Notes: a model not told the origin generated them from the letters alone. A stretch of 64,000 nt of DNA from a virus (IMGVR_UViG_3300042691_042003:124001-188000), one strand, 5' to 3'. Counted from the first letter of the stretch, positions 51,726-59,600 are shown. Translations and numbers: made by a program.

Positions 51726-51926
51726 ATGAATCTTACACCTTCTCATGCTACTCTCCAAGATCCATTCTCACCTAAAAGAGAAATCATAACATGTGAAGTT
51801 CTATCGTGGAACACTGAAGAACGAACTCTCTTCGTAATACACACTAACGGTTTCGGTCGTTTTAAAATACATTTCAACGACGTTATCGAATTCACCTTTC
51901 CTACTTGCGTAAACGAAATTGCCTAA
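51726..51926 (+). CDS. Small early-type protein
   Basis: The ATG at 51726 (NLTPSHATLQDPF) was chosen over an in-frame ATG at 51690, which lies inside the promoter module. The 66-residue protein is beta-rich (IITCEVLSWNTEERTLFVIH). Strong promoter placement suggests early, high expression, perhaps acting on a host target. Function unknown. Confidence 0.6.
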   Translation: MNLTPSHATLQDPFSPKREIITCEVLSWNTEERTLFVIHTNGFGRFKIHFNDVIEFTFPTCVNEIA

Positions 51927-51933
51927 TCAAACT

Positions 51934-52125
51934 ATGAATATCTTACACACTCAGTACCAGTCTCGTACTCTTCCTATCGGTTATTCAGTTTCCGATAATC
52001 TTTCACCTTCTCTCCGTTCCACTATCTGGAAACACGGTAAGAAGTACGCTTACCTTATCAATCCTATGGGTGGGATTAGAAGGGTCTCTTATTCTACACT
52101 CGAAACGATGGTCTACGGTAGATAA
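51934..52125 (+). CDS. Small early-type protein
   Basis: The ATG at 51934 gives 63 residues; the frame extends to a TTG at 51919 inside the previous gene. The product is basic with YQSRTLPIGYSVSDN and KHGKKYAYLINPMGGIRR. It starts 7 nt after the previous stop and shares its promoter. Function unknown. Confidence 0.55.
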   Translation: MNILHTQYQSRTLPIGYSVSDNLSPSLRSTIWKHGKKYAYLINPMGGIRRVSYSTLETMVYGR

Positions 52126-52127
52126 TT

Positions 52128-52216
52128 GAATGTAATATTCATGTAATAAAATCCATAAAATAGATTTTTCTCTTTGCGAATAAGGTATTATATTAGCTAT
52201 ATCAAATTAATAATAA
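52128..52216 (+). promoter_or_regulatory. Conserved early-type promoter module
   Basis: GAATGTAATATTCATG replaces the GATGTAATATCCGTG seen elsewhere, then GTATTATATTAGCTATAT and CAAATTAATAATAA reach the ATG at 52217. Confidence 0.65.
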
Positions 52217-53290
52217 ATGGAAAAGATTAAAGCAACCAACGCCATTCTTATCAAAGCCAAGAAACGTCACGAGGCTTCTAAATTCGCAAAGCAATGGACC
52301 ATCGATAAGCCTTACGAGAAAGGTTACATATTTAAAGGACTCTTCCGTACCGGTCAACACTGGCTCGTTCAAAAAGGAAAAGAGTACTTCATAGATCCAA
52401 TCAATCAAATGCCGAAAAGCAAACCTCAACCCACGAAAGGAACCCCTTCTATACGTCTCGTTCAAATAGCTGATCTCAACTACGACGAGAACATCTTCAA
52501 ACCACTCAAAACTGGTGATTCCATCGATTACATGTTTTCATCAGACGGTGGAATCTTCCCTGCTACTAACTACATGATTATTGGGGATCCCGGCATTGGT
52601 AAATCTACTCAAACACTCGATATACTCGCTAAGATTAAGCGAAACGATCCTACTAAGAAAGTTCTCTTCATCTCTGGTGAAATGAATGAAATTGATATGT
52701 ATGGCTACGTTAAACGTTATCCGGCTTTCGGTCGAATCCCTACTCTCTTTCTCTGCGATTACCTTGATGAAAATCCGGCTAAGGTACTCGAAGAAACCTT
52801 CAAACAAGGTTGGGATCTAATACTTATCGACTCCTTCATCGAGGTACAAGAATCTATTCAAGCTGCTACCAACATGCCTCGTACAGCTGCTGAAAAATGG
52901 ATGATCGATCTAATGGTTACGAACAACAAAGGAAACAACCGAGAAAAACGTTACACTTCATTCCTTGCAATTCAACAAGTCACGAAAGGGGGTAACTTCG
53001 TCGGATCTAATAAATTGAAACACAACACTACCGGTATGATCGAGCTACGATACTCTTCTGAATTCTCTGGGGATCGTTTTGCTAAGGTAACTAAAAACCG
53101 TAGGGGCTTCAAATACGAGAAAATCTTCTTCTCACTCGACAATCCTAATCAAGTAGAATACGATGAAAAACGTCTACAACGAGATGAAGATATTCGTCAA
53201 CGTCTTCAAAAGGAAAAGGATATTCTCCTTTCCGAAGAAGAAAAATTCAATCAAATCTTTGGTCTTAACACAACAACAGTAGAAGAGTAA
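52217..53290 (+). CDS. RecA/DnaB/RadA-type ATPase
   Basis: The 357-residue protein has a P-loop at residues 123-131 (GDPGIGKST), VLFISGEMNEIDMYGYV (the RadA/DnaB E-M/N segment), Walker B LILIDSF with Asp205, and FLAIQQVTKGGNF where the Q is motif III-like. The N-terminal 100 residues have KQWTIDKPYEKGYIFKGLFR and no zinc finger. Overall layout fits KaiC/DnaB/RadA-type hexameric ATPases used in replication or recombination. It stands behind its own early-type promoter, consistent with an early replication role. The exact type is not settled. Confidence 0.8.
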   Translation: MEKIKATNAILIKAKKRHEASKFAKQWTIDKPYEKGYIFKGLFRTGQHWLVQKGKEYFIDPINQMPKSKPQPTKGTPSIRLVQIADLNYDENIFKPLKTGDSIDYMFSSDGGIFPATNYMIIGDPGIGKSTQTLDILAKIKRNDPTKKVLFISGEMNEIDMYGYVKRYPAFGRIPTLFLCDYLDENPAKVLEETFKQGWDLILIDSFIEVQESIQAATNMPRTAAEKWMIDLMVTNNKGNNREKRYTSFLAIQQVTKGGNFVGSNKLKHNTTGMIELRYSSEFSGDRFAKVTKNRRGFKYEKIFFSLDNPNQVEYDEKRLQRDEDIRQRLQKEKDILLSEEEKFNQIFGLNTTTVEE

Positions 53291-53291
53291 T

Positions 53292-53591
53292 ATGAACGAT
53301 TTCTTTAACGAAGAGTTTCTCTCAGCCGATGAAGATCCTATTGGTAATGATTTTCTCAGAGAGGTTTATGAAGCCGAACTCGAACAAAGTATGAGATGGT
53401 CTTACTCACGAATTGAAAAGATGGGTATTGACAAATGGTTTCAGATTTTCCCTTTCTCACAAAAGAAGAAGGAACGTATAGTAGAAAACATGATGCTTTG
53501 GTTTGCTCATGAAGATCGAGAAGAATATGAAAAATCTGCTTATCTCAAGTCTGGTCTAGACAAGCTCAAGCAATCACCCGTACAGATGTAA
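53292..53591 (+). CDS. Unidentified small acidic protein
   Basis: The 99-residue protein is acidic and helical with DDFFNEEFL-like clusters near the start and WFQIFPFSQKKKERIVENMM. It starts 1 nt after the ATPase and its stop lies inside the next promoter module, so it could be a loader or partner of the ATPase. This is inference. Confidence 0.55.
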   Translation: MNDFFNEEFLSADEDPIGNDFLREVYEAELEQSMRWSYSRIEKMGIDKWFQIFPFSQKKKERIVENMMLWFAHEDREEYEKSAYLKSGLDKLKQSPVQM

Positions 53592-53672
53592 TATCCGTGT
53601 AATAAATTCATTAAAATAGATTTTTTCTTGCCAGACTTTTGTATTATATTAGCTTTATCAAATTAATAATAA
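53585..53672 (+). promoter_or_regulatory. Conserved early-type promoter module
   Basis: GATGTAATATCCGTG starts on the last codons of the previous gene, with TTGTATTATATTAGCTTTAT near 53640-53660 and CAAATTAATAATAA before the ATG at 53673. Confidence 0.7.
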
Positions 53673-53885
53673 ATGGTTCACACTATTAAAGCTACGCAAT
53701 CTCCAACTTTCGAAGAATTCTATTGCATCGACTCTTACAACGAAAGGTCCCTCTATCGAATAAGAAAAATCGAAGGACGATGGTCTCTAACAAAACCAAG
53801 TGCAGGAAAGGAGATCTTCCTCTCATCACACGTCTCAAAGAAACAAGCTACACAAGCTGCCGAATACCACGCTAAAAGTTTTTAA
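53673..53885 (+). CDS. Small early-type protein
   Basis: The 70-residue protein has a folded-looking core (EEFYCIDSYNERSLYRIRK) and a basic helical end (VSKKQATQAAEYHAKSF). It has its own promoter and no recognisable family. Confidence 0.55.
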   Translation: MVHTIKATQSPTFEEFYCIDSYNERSLYRIRKIEGRWSLTKPSAGKEIFLSSHVSKKQATQAAEYHAKSF

Positions 53886-53890
53886 AAAAA

Positions 53891-53965
53891 AGTTAAAATA
53901 AATTTTTTTCTTTGCGAAATTTGTTTTATATTAGCTATATCAAATTAAAATAAAAAGAACTCACT
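53891..53965 (+). promoter_or_regulatory. Conserved early-type promoter module (short form)
   Basis: AGTTAAAATAAATTTTTTTC, then TTTATATTAGCTATAT and CAAATTAAAAT form the module before the ATG at 53966. The first 40 bases match the module at 63205 almost base for base. Confidence 0.65.
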
Positions 53966-54238
53966 ATGCATGTACAATCTCTTTACGACGAAATCTTCAA
54001 ACCTGAACAAATCCGTCGAGATCAACGTAATCGAATCCGAGAAATCGTCAAAACTAATTCGGCCAATCCTTCAATCGCAATTGGACTCGTCCGAGACTAC
54101 TGTAAAGGCAATTCGAAAGTAGGTTTCATCCGGTTCGATAATCCTACCAACCCTCAAAACATCCTCGTTTTCACCGAAGGAACTACCTACTACTATCGTC
54201 TCACCGAAACGAAACGAATCGAACCAGCAACTCTTTGA
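53966..54238 (+). CDS. Small early-type protein
   Basis: The 90-residue protein has a helical N-terminus (SLYDEIFKPEQIRRDQRNRI) and a beta-rich end (QNILVFTEGTTYYYRL). It has its own promoter. No family recognised. Confidence 0.55.
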   Translation: MHVQSLYDEIFKPEQIRRDQRNRIREIVKTNSANPSIAIGLVRDYCKGNSKVGFIRFDNPTNPQNILVFTEGTTYYYRLTETKRIEPATL

Positions 54239-54257
54239 AACTCCACTCAAGTAAATA

Positions 54258-54266
54258 CATATAATA
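54258..54266 (+). promoter_or_regulatory. CATATAATA motif, probable late promoter
   Basis: The nonamer ends 19 nt before the ATG at 54286 and continues into AATAAC. Confidence 0.5.
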
Positions 54267-54285
54267 AATAACTTCTAAAACAATT

Positions 54286-55371
54286 ATGGTTACACAAGCT
54301 CAGTACACTACCTTCAAGGAAGAAAGTCTACAAAATCAACCGATCCGTAAAAACATCCGTCTTACCGATCTTCAATTCGTTACACTCGATTGTGTTGAAT
54401 ACTCTGGTATTAAATTAGGAATCTCCAGAACAGCGCTCAAAGATCTACTCTCTATAGTTGGAATCTCGCTTTCTGGTATGAAAACTCTCGAATCCTCAAT
54501 CGGTGAGGAAGGGGCTAACAAGTTTCTCAATGCTCTAAAGAACGCAATTGGTTCTCACAAATCAGCCGAAGTTACCATCCTAGTAACACCAGATCGAGTA
54601 ATCTCAAGAATGCAAAAGACCGGTAAAATCGATCTTATCTCTGCTCCCACATTCTTCGATACCTTCGAAAGAATCATGAACACTCACTCTCTCGAAATCA
54701 AAGATATGTCCTTCAATAAGCAGAACGGTAATATCCACATCAACACTCACAAGCCGAAAGATCAATTCCAGGTAAATAATTTCAAAGATGAAATCTTTAC
54801 CACTGGTCTCAGTCTAAGTCGTACCATAGAGGGTATACAAGCCGATCCTTTTATGCACCGTCTCGTTTGCACTAATGGTATGGTAACTCGAGCCTTCGAT
54901 GAATCATTTAATCTACGTTCCCTCGAACCTAAGATGTGGAATGACTTCTTCCAACACCTCGAAAGGATCGAAAAATCCGGTTTTGTTCCTTCCAAATTTA
55001 CTGGTAAGGTTAATCAAGCAATGCAAACTCCTGCTTCTCTAGCCGAACTTGAAAGAGCCTCCAATCTCTTACTTAACAATTCCAACCTACCGGAAAACGA
55101 ACTGGAATTCTTCCTTAAGGGACACAAAAACACCTACAATCGATTACACTCTGCCGGTATCGACGAAACTAAATTGTCCACCGATCAGAAACGTAACCTA
55201 CGTACTGGTGTTAAAATGTGGGATCTAATCAATGGAATCACCGATTTCGCAAGTCACAACTACGGTTACGAAAAGAAACAAAATTCTGATCGTCACCTGC
55301 AAGTACAAGCTGGGGATCTACTTGCTAAAGGATTCGATACTCAAAACATCATCCTTAACCAGCCTTTCTAA
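54286..55371 (+). CDS. DUF932-like phage/plasmid protein
   Basis: The 361-residue protein has a mid-region typical of DUF932: IHINTHKPKDQFQVN, HRLVCTNGMVTRAFDES, then a helical end with KMWDLINGITDFASHN. DUF932 proteins occur in phage and plasmid replication or recombination regions, but their biochemical role is unclear. A CATATAATA motif lies 19 nt upstream. Codon use is richer in C/G than in the glycan island. Family assignment is tentative. Confidence 0.6.
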   Translation: MVTQAQYTTFKEESLQNQPIRKNIRLTDLQFVTLDCVEYSGIKLGISRTALKDLLSIVGISLSGMKTLESSIGEEGANKFLNALKNAIGSHKSAEVTILVTPDRVISRMQKTGKIDLISAPTFFDTFERIMNTHSLEIKDMSFNKQNGNIHINTHKPKDQFQVNNFKDEIFTTGLSLSRTIEGIQADPFMHRLVCTNGMVTRAFDESFNLRSLEPKMWNDFFQHLERIEKSGFVPSKFTGKVNQAMQTPASLAELERASNLLLNNSNLPENELEFFLKGHKNTYNRLHSAGIDETKLSTDQKRNLRTGVKMWDLINGITDFASHNYGYEKKQNSDRHLQVQAGDLLAKGFDTQNIILNQPF

Positions 55372-55414
55372 CTTTTCCGTGAAGCCACACGTTCTAAACG
55401 TGTTTTAATTTGAT

Positions 55415-55448
55415 CAACAGAGGACTCCTACTAGGGGTCCTTTTGTTG
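55415..55448 (+). terminator. Terminator-like hairpin after the DUF932 gene
   Basis: CAACA pairs with TGTTG and AGGACTCC pairs with GGGGTCCT (one G-T pair) around a short TACTA loop. A CACGTT/AACGTG hairpin lies just upstream. It marks the start of the repeat-rich non-coding region. Confidence 0.7.
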
Positions 55449-55470
55449 TCAGTACTTCTAGTGGGTAAGA

Positions 55471-55720
55471 CCATTAGTAGAGTGGGTCTTACTCGTACTA
55501 GATGGATTACCACTTTAGTACACTACTCTCTAGTACTAGTAGTGGTGCTTAGCTAGTCTGTGCCATTAGTAGACACCACTTTAAAAGACTAGTAATGAAA
55601 GGCACTTTAGTACACTACCAGCTAGTGTTAGTAGTGAACTAGACCGGATAGGTACCATTAGTAGTGCACTAGTACTGATGTACACTACTAGTTAGATTGA
55701 TTAGACTACTAGTAGAGGAT
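55471..55720. repeat. Degenerate tandem repeat with a 92-bp period, CTAG-rich
   Basis: CCATTAGTAG starts at 55471, 55563 and 55655; CACTTTAGTACACTAC at 55511 and 55603; AGTAGTG at 55538 and 55630. All give a spacing of exactly 92. The third copy is shortened by about 22 bp after its start. CTAG occurs about 16 times between 55380 and 55900, where chance at this composition would give about two. No credible gene lies here. Confidence 0.85.
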
Positions 55721-55799
55721 TGATCTAATTGAATTAGACCTAGTTGGTTATTTTTGATTATTGTAGAAGTGGTTATAGGGTGTGCTAGATCAGTATAGA

Positions 55800-55920
55800 C
55801 CAAAAAAGACCAATCTAGATGGTTTTAGACTATATAGGATGGTATAGAGTGGTTTTAGGGTCATATAAGGCCATTTTAGACTATTTTAGCCATTCTAGAT
55901 GGTTTTTAACCACTTTAGTG
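55800..55920. repeat. AT-rich imperfect repeats
   Basis: TCTAGATGGTTTT occurs at 55814 and 55894 and TTTTAGACTAT at 55823 and 55874. The stretch is composed of short TTTTAG/TATA units. The open frame through it (55819-56040) follows the repeats and is not credible as a gene. Confidence 0.6.
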
Positions 55921-55929
55921 GGTATAGCT

Positions 55930-56220
55930 ATGCATATCAGATCCCCAGGGTCAAGTAGCGTTAACGTCACGAAGGTCATCCTAGCCGGCTCGAGGCCATG
56001 CGATTCCGGAACTCGCCGATCCACGAAACCTTTGGCCTGACATTGGAGATCTCTGGTAATCTCGTTCTCTGGTATCTTCCTCTCAATACCCTCTGTTTCA
56101 CTCCGTTACTCACCGATTTCCCCTTTAGTAATACCTTATATACGAGTATCCGTTGTACCTGAGGACCCTCTCGATGTTCACCCCACGACCTTTAGTCACT
56201 CTGCCTTAATCCGTTATGAA
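55930..56220. other. GC-rich, palindrome-rich non-coding segment
   Basis: Line 55981-56040 has 37 G/C in 60 bases in a genome of about 30% GC. Six-base palindromes crowd the first 130 bases: ATGCAT, GTTAAC, GCCGGC, CTCGAG, TCCGGA and AGATCT. No gene with phage-like codon use is seen in either strand. It could be a structured RNA, origin component or imported DNA. Confidence 0.6.
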
Positions 56221-56257
56221 AAATTTTTTTTCCAGATTTCTCGGATAAATCGTATAC

Positions 56258-56286
56258 ATGAGAGTAAATAAATTAAAAGCTCTCAT
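56258..56286 (+). promoter_or_regulatory. Hairpin overlapping a start codon
   Basis: ATGAGAG at 56258 pairs with CTCTCAT at 56280; the second arm contains the first two bases of the ATG at 56285. It could block or regulate translation of the 40-residue protein. Confidence 0.4.
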
Positions 56287-56407
56287 GTTACACTCTATTC
56301 GCACCTTCTTCACCATGTTAGCTTCATTCCTCTTCTTCTATGTGGTTTTCCCTGCTCTGTTTTACCTTCTGTTTAACCGCGATCGTCGCAGCCGTGATGA
56401 TGAGTGA
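56285..56407 (+). CDS. Small membrane protein with basic tail
   Basis: The 40-residue frame has one transmembrane segment (MLASFLFFYVVFPALFYLLF) and an Arg-rich tail (NRDRRSRDDE). It is not preceded by a clear promoter motif but by a T-rich tract like that of the early modules. Function unknown. Confidence 0.5.
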   Translation: MLHSIRTFFTMLASFLFFYVVFPALFYLLFNRDRRSRDDE

Positions 56408-56516
56408 TCGAAGAACCTCTGGTAAAACCGAGCCCTCCGCGAAAGTGCGGTCGAGAAAAATCCCCCGTACTCGAAGCATTAGTGCGAATCGTAGGAAAAC
56501 CGGTAGGTGACGAATA

Positions 56517-56525
56517 CATATAATA
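56517..56525 (+). promoter_or_regulatory. CATATAATA motif, probable late promoter
   Basis: The nonamer ends 21 nt before the ATG at 56547, downstream of about 110 nt without a gene. Confidence 0.55.
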
Positions 56526-56546
56526 TATAGTTTATACACTTTTAGT

Positions 56547-56918
56547 ATGCAAGTTGAAAAAACAAGAAGAGTGAAGAGTAAGTCGAAAGCTTCGATTAAA
56601 GATTGGACAGTTCTCTACTGCAGAACGACTAGAGAGGTAGAGGATGCTATCAGAGACAAGAGATTTATTCATTCTCATATTATACGTGCGGTAAAGCGAA
56701 TGCTAAAGAAGAGAGTCACAACCGATATGTGCCTTGAAATCTACTGTATTGCTGATAGTACCTCATTCTGGATTTCTGTTAAGCTCGATGATTATGAAGA
56801 GGTTCTCGATCTGATTCTACGTCATTTAGAAGAGAGAGAAGAATATGAGGAATGTGCAGAAATAGTAAAGCTGATGGAAGGATGTAAAGTCCTAAAAAAA
56901 GAGCTAGAAGAAGAATGA
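56547..56918 (+). CDS. Unidentified protein
   Basis: The 123-residue protein has a basic start (KTRRVKSKSKASIKDW), a helix-rich centre (KRMLKKRVTTDMCLEIYC) and an acidic Cys-containing end (REEYEECAEIVKLMEGCK). It overlaps the next gene by 4 nt. Likely late expression; function unknown. Confidence 0.6.
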   Translation: MQVEKTRRVKSKSKASIKDWTVLYCRTTREVEDAIRDKRFIHSHIIRAVKRMLKKRVTTDMCLEIYCIADSTSFWISVKLDDYEEVLDLILRHLEEREEYEECAEIVKLMEGCKVLKKELEEE

Positions 56919-57238
56919 AACTCGTAGAGAGGCTAAATGAATTCATGGCCGATGGATCTAAATTTCAAATGGCCTCACAGGCTAATAAAACCTGGAAATC
57001 TGTTTGGAAAATTGATATCCCTTTCGAAGGTCAAAAAAGATTTATTACTATAGAAGGAGGAATAACCGATGTAATGCCTAATTATCATCAAGCCGTAATC
57101 AACGTTCTTGTTCGTCAGATTAATGTAGAAGGAGGAGCTGAAGATGTCTCTTCTGAACAAATCACTGTTTGGGAGAAGAATTTTGTTGATAGAGACGAAG
57201 CTATCGATGAGGTTAAAAAAATGAGAAATCAATTTTGA
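56915..57238 (+). CDS. Unidentified protein, weak capsid-targeting-like start
   Basis: The 107-residue protein starts LVERLNEFMADG, which contains an LNE triplet but with the aromatic residue after rather than before it. The body is beta-rich (FEGQKRFITIEGGITD, then QAVINVLVRQINVEGG). Function unknown. Confidence 0.55.
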   Translation: MKLVERLNEFMADGSKFQMASQANKTWKSVWKIDIPFEGQKRFITIEGGITDVMPNYHQAVINVLVRQINVEGGAEDVSSEQITVWEKNFVDRDEAIDEVKKMRNQF

Positions 57239-57882
57239 AACTTGTAGAATCGTTTGAAGCTTTTAAAGGAGGGACCGTTTGTCTTTCAGCCAATCTCGTT
57301 CCTCATGAAAGATTTCATCTTTGTGATTGGTGGAGAATTGGTAATTGTGATTGGTGGTGGTGGTCTCGTCGGAACACTCCTAATCTTGCTATAGATTCAA
57401 TATCAGATATAGATGAAGAGCTGAGAGGAATTGTCTCTTCTCTTTGGAGAAATCGAATACCGACTACTCCTTCTTGTTCAGGACATTCAGATTTTGGAGA
57501 TCGTCGCGATTCTATTCATTCTTCTATTATTCAAACAATGAGATCTTCTCCTCTTCGATGTTACCGAGGAGGAACTCATATAGATATAGATTCAATTGAA
57601 GATCTTGATCCTGATTGGTACGATCGAATTGTTGACTATCAACGTCGAGGTGTTCTCGGTTGGAAGAAACAAGGTTGGGAGGATTCAATAGATTGGCCTT
57701 CTCAAACAATGTCAGATCGAGGTTGCTTCTTTCTTCTTACCGAGACTTCTGAAGAGTGGAAAAGACTCGAAGAGATTATCAAGTCTAAACTAAACGAAGA
57801 GAATCCAGGTTATCCTGGTCAGGCTGCACCTCTCTCTACACAGTTACATTTACAGATAGCACCACCATCTATTGTCTTATAA
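57235..57882 (+). CDS. Unidentified protein with Trp-rich N-terminus
   Basis: A TTG at 57235 overlaps the previous stop and is the likely start; no early in-frame ATG is available. The 215-residue protein has CDWWRIGNCDWWWWSRR, then TTPSCSGHSDFGDRRD, a Cys/His/Asp arrangement that could bind metal, and a C-terminal PSTQ-type tail. No family recognised. Confidence 0.6.
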   Translation: MKLVESFEAFKGGTVCLSANLVPHERFHLCDWWRIGNCDWWWWSRRNTPNLAIDSISDIDEELRGIVSSLWRNRIPTTPSCSGHSDFGDRRDSIHSSIIQTMRSSPLRCYRGGTHIDIDSIEDLDPDWYDRIVDYQRRGVLGWKKQGWEDSIDWPSQTMSDRGCFFLLTETSEEWKRLEEIIKSKLNEENPGYPGQAAPLSTQLHLQIAPPSIVL

Positions 57883-57929
57883 ATAGAGTGAAAGATAAAT
57901 ATTAAAAAAATACTATTTGTGCAATTCCG

Positions 57930-57938
57930 CATATAATA
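57930..57938 (+). promoter_or_regulatory. CATATAATA motif, probable late promoter
   Basis: The nonamer ends 20 nt before the ATG at 57959, with a GATAAATAT stretch about 30 nt further upstream. Confidence 0.55.
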
Positions 57939-57958
57939 GTAAAATCTAATATTTATTT

Positions 57959-59554
57959 ATGAAAAAACTCTTTTTAATTCTGCTCACGGTTGCCAGTTTT
58001 CTGTCAATCTCTCCTGCTCAAGCTGTTGATTGGGCAGTTGTTTGTGTAAAGCAAGGCCCTGCTAGAGGTTATGTTGCTGGCAATCTCAGACCTGGTCATA
58101 TTGCTAAACCTCTTCGTATGCTCGATCCTTTAGCAACGACTATTCCTTCTGTTGCCGGTAATGGATATCCTGTTCCTCCTCGTTCTCTTCCACAAAGAGC
58201 TCTTGTTGCTGAACAATCCGATATTTCAGGTGATATGAATTTCTTCGCTCTCGGATTTGGTGGTCAAATCGTAATGAGATCTTCCGAATGGATTATGAAT
58301 GGTCCTGGAACCGACTTTACTGTATTTGAAACTACATGGGGTGATCCTTCTTGTCGTCCTTCAAATTCCGAACAAGCTCTTATTGAGATTTCCGAAGATG
58401 GTGTTAATTGGATGACTCCTGGTTCTTTAAGTACAGGTCTTGGAGGTGCTTATAACTCTTGTTATAATGGTTCATTCGATATCACACCTCTTATGAAGAT
58501 TCAATTTATACGTATTACTGATCGTACTAATCCTGATTGGAGAGTTCAAGGTGATGGCAATGATGGTTATGATGTAGATGGTATCGTTGTAAATTATTCT
58601 CTTCCACCTACTGCATTTTCTGCTCCACAATCACCTATATGTGATTATCAGCAAGGAGTTGCTTCTCAATATGTAGGTGCTGCAGGAAATTTCCCTGGTC
58701 GTGGAATTGTTTCGACTCGTAAGAATTTCTCTAAAGCTAATATTAATGAAGATGGATTCCCCACTGCTGCAATGACTAATCCTGGTCTTCGTGATTCCGG
58801 TCCTGCTAGTGGATCTTATAATTTCTTCTCTCTCGGTTTTGGTGGTTGGGCTTGTCTTCAACTTCCTTATACTGTGTTTAATGGTCCTGGTCCTGAATTC
58901 TATTCATTCGAAACGACTTGGAATAATCAGCCTTGTCCTAATTATCCAGAAAGAGCTAATGTTTCGGTTTCGGTTGATGGAACAAATTGGTCTTCAACTG
59001 TACTAATTTGTAAAGATGCTCTTGGTATTGTTGGAACCTCTTCAGCTATTGATTTATCTTCATTCGGACCTGAATTCTCTATGGTTAATTTTATTCGTTT
59101 TCAAGAAGCATCTAATCCTGCTGATTTTGGTGGAGGTGCTGATGGTTATGATATGGATAATATTGTTATTTCTCAGCTACCACCTCCTACTCCAAGTGCT
59201 ACACCAACTGGATTTTCTTGTGAAACGATTACCTCAAATCGTATTGCTATCGTAGAAGGTCAAAACACTTATATGGATGGTGGAATTCCTGAAGAGATGT
59301 TTCCTCTCGAAATCGTAGGAGGAAATGTAGTTACTGATAAGCTTTCTTTCTTTGCAACTATCGCTGAAGAAGGAACCTATCATTACACTGTAAGAAGCTA
59401 TCAAGGAACTTTTGTTTCTGAAGGTCTTCTTCAAGGATCTCTTTTCGAAACACCTACTACAGAAGTTGATGTTAGGAATTTTAGTAATGGAGTTTACTTC
59501 TTAACTCTCTCTTCTAATACAACTAAAGAAACCGTTAAGTTCGTAAAGAACTAA
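57959..59554 (+). CDS. Exported protein with T9SS type A-like C-terminus and internal duplication
   Basis: The 531-residue protein has a signal peptide (LFLILLTVASFLSISPAQA). Two related halves contain NFFALGFGGQIV/GPGTDFTVFETTWG and NFFSLGFGGWAC/GPGPEFYSFETTWN, so the mature domain is a duplication. The last 75 residues end VRNFSNGVYFLTLSSNTTKE followed by TVKFVKN, matching the T9SS type A sorting signal of Bacteroidota. It should be exported through the host T9SS to the cell surface. It has its own late-type promoter and a strong terminator. Function of the duplicated domain is unknown. Confidence 0.88.
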   Translation: MKKLFLILLTVASFLSISPAQAVDWAVVCVKQGPARGYVAGNLRPGHIAKPLRMLDPLATTIPSVAGNGYPVPPRSLPQRALVAEQSDISGDMNFFALGFGGQIVMRSSEWIMNGPGTDFTVFETTWGDPSCRPSNSEQALIEISEDGVNWMTPGSLSTGLGGAYNSCYNGSFDITPLMKIQFIRITDRTNPDWRVQGDGNDGYDVDGIVVNYSLPPTAFSAPQSPICDYQQGVASQYVGAAGNFPGRGIVSTRKNFSKANINEDGFPTAAMTNPGLRDSGPASGSYNFFSLGFGGWACLQLPYTVFNGPGPEFYSFETTWNNQPCPNYPERANVSVSVDGTNWSSTVLICKDALGIVGTSSAIDLSSFGPEFSMVNFIRFQEASNPADFGGGADGYDMDNIVISQLPPPTPSATPTGFSCETITSNRIAIVEGQNTYMDGGIPEEMFPLEIVGGNVVTDKLSFFATIAEEGTYHYTVRSYQGTFVSEGLLQGSLFETPTTEVDVRNFSNGVYFLTLSSNTTKETVKFVKN

Positions 59555-59569
59555 TCGTTTAAGTACTTA

Positions 59570-59600
59570 CACAAAGGGCTCGAAAGAGCCCTTTTTTGTG
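59570..59600 (+). terminator. Intrinsic terminator (bidirectional type)
   Basis: CACAAAGGGCTC pairs with GAGCCCTTTTTTGTG around a GAAA tetraloop, with six T following the GC stem. It lies 16 nt after the stop of the T9SS-type gene. Confidence 0.92.

Noticed and set aside
55819-56040. Open frame of 73 codons in the repeat region
   Set aside because: It runs through AT-rich repeats and the GC-rich segment, changes composition midway and resembles no protein.
58791-59255. Plus-strand frames inside the T9SS-type gene
   Set aside because: Leucine/isoleucine-rich shadows created by T-rich codons of the real gene.
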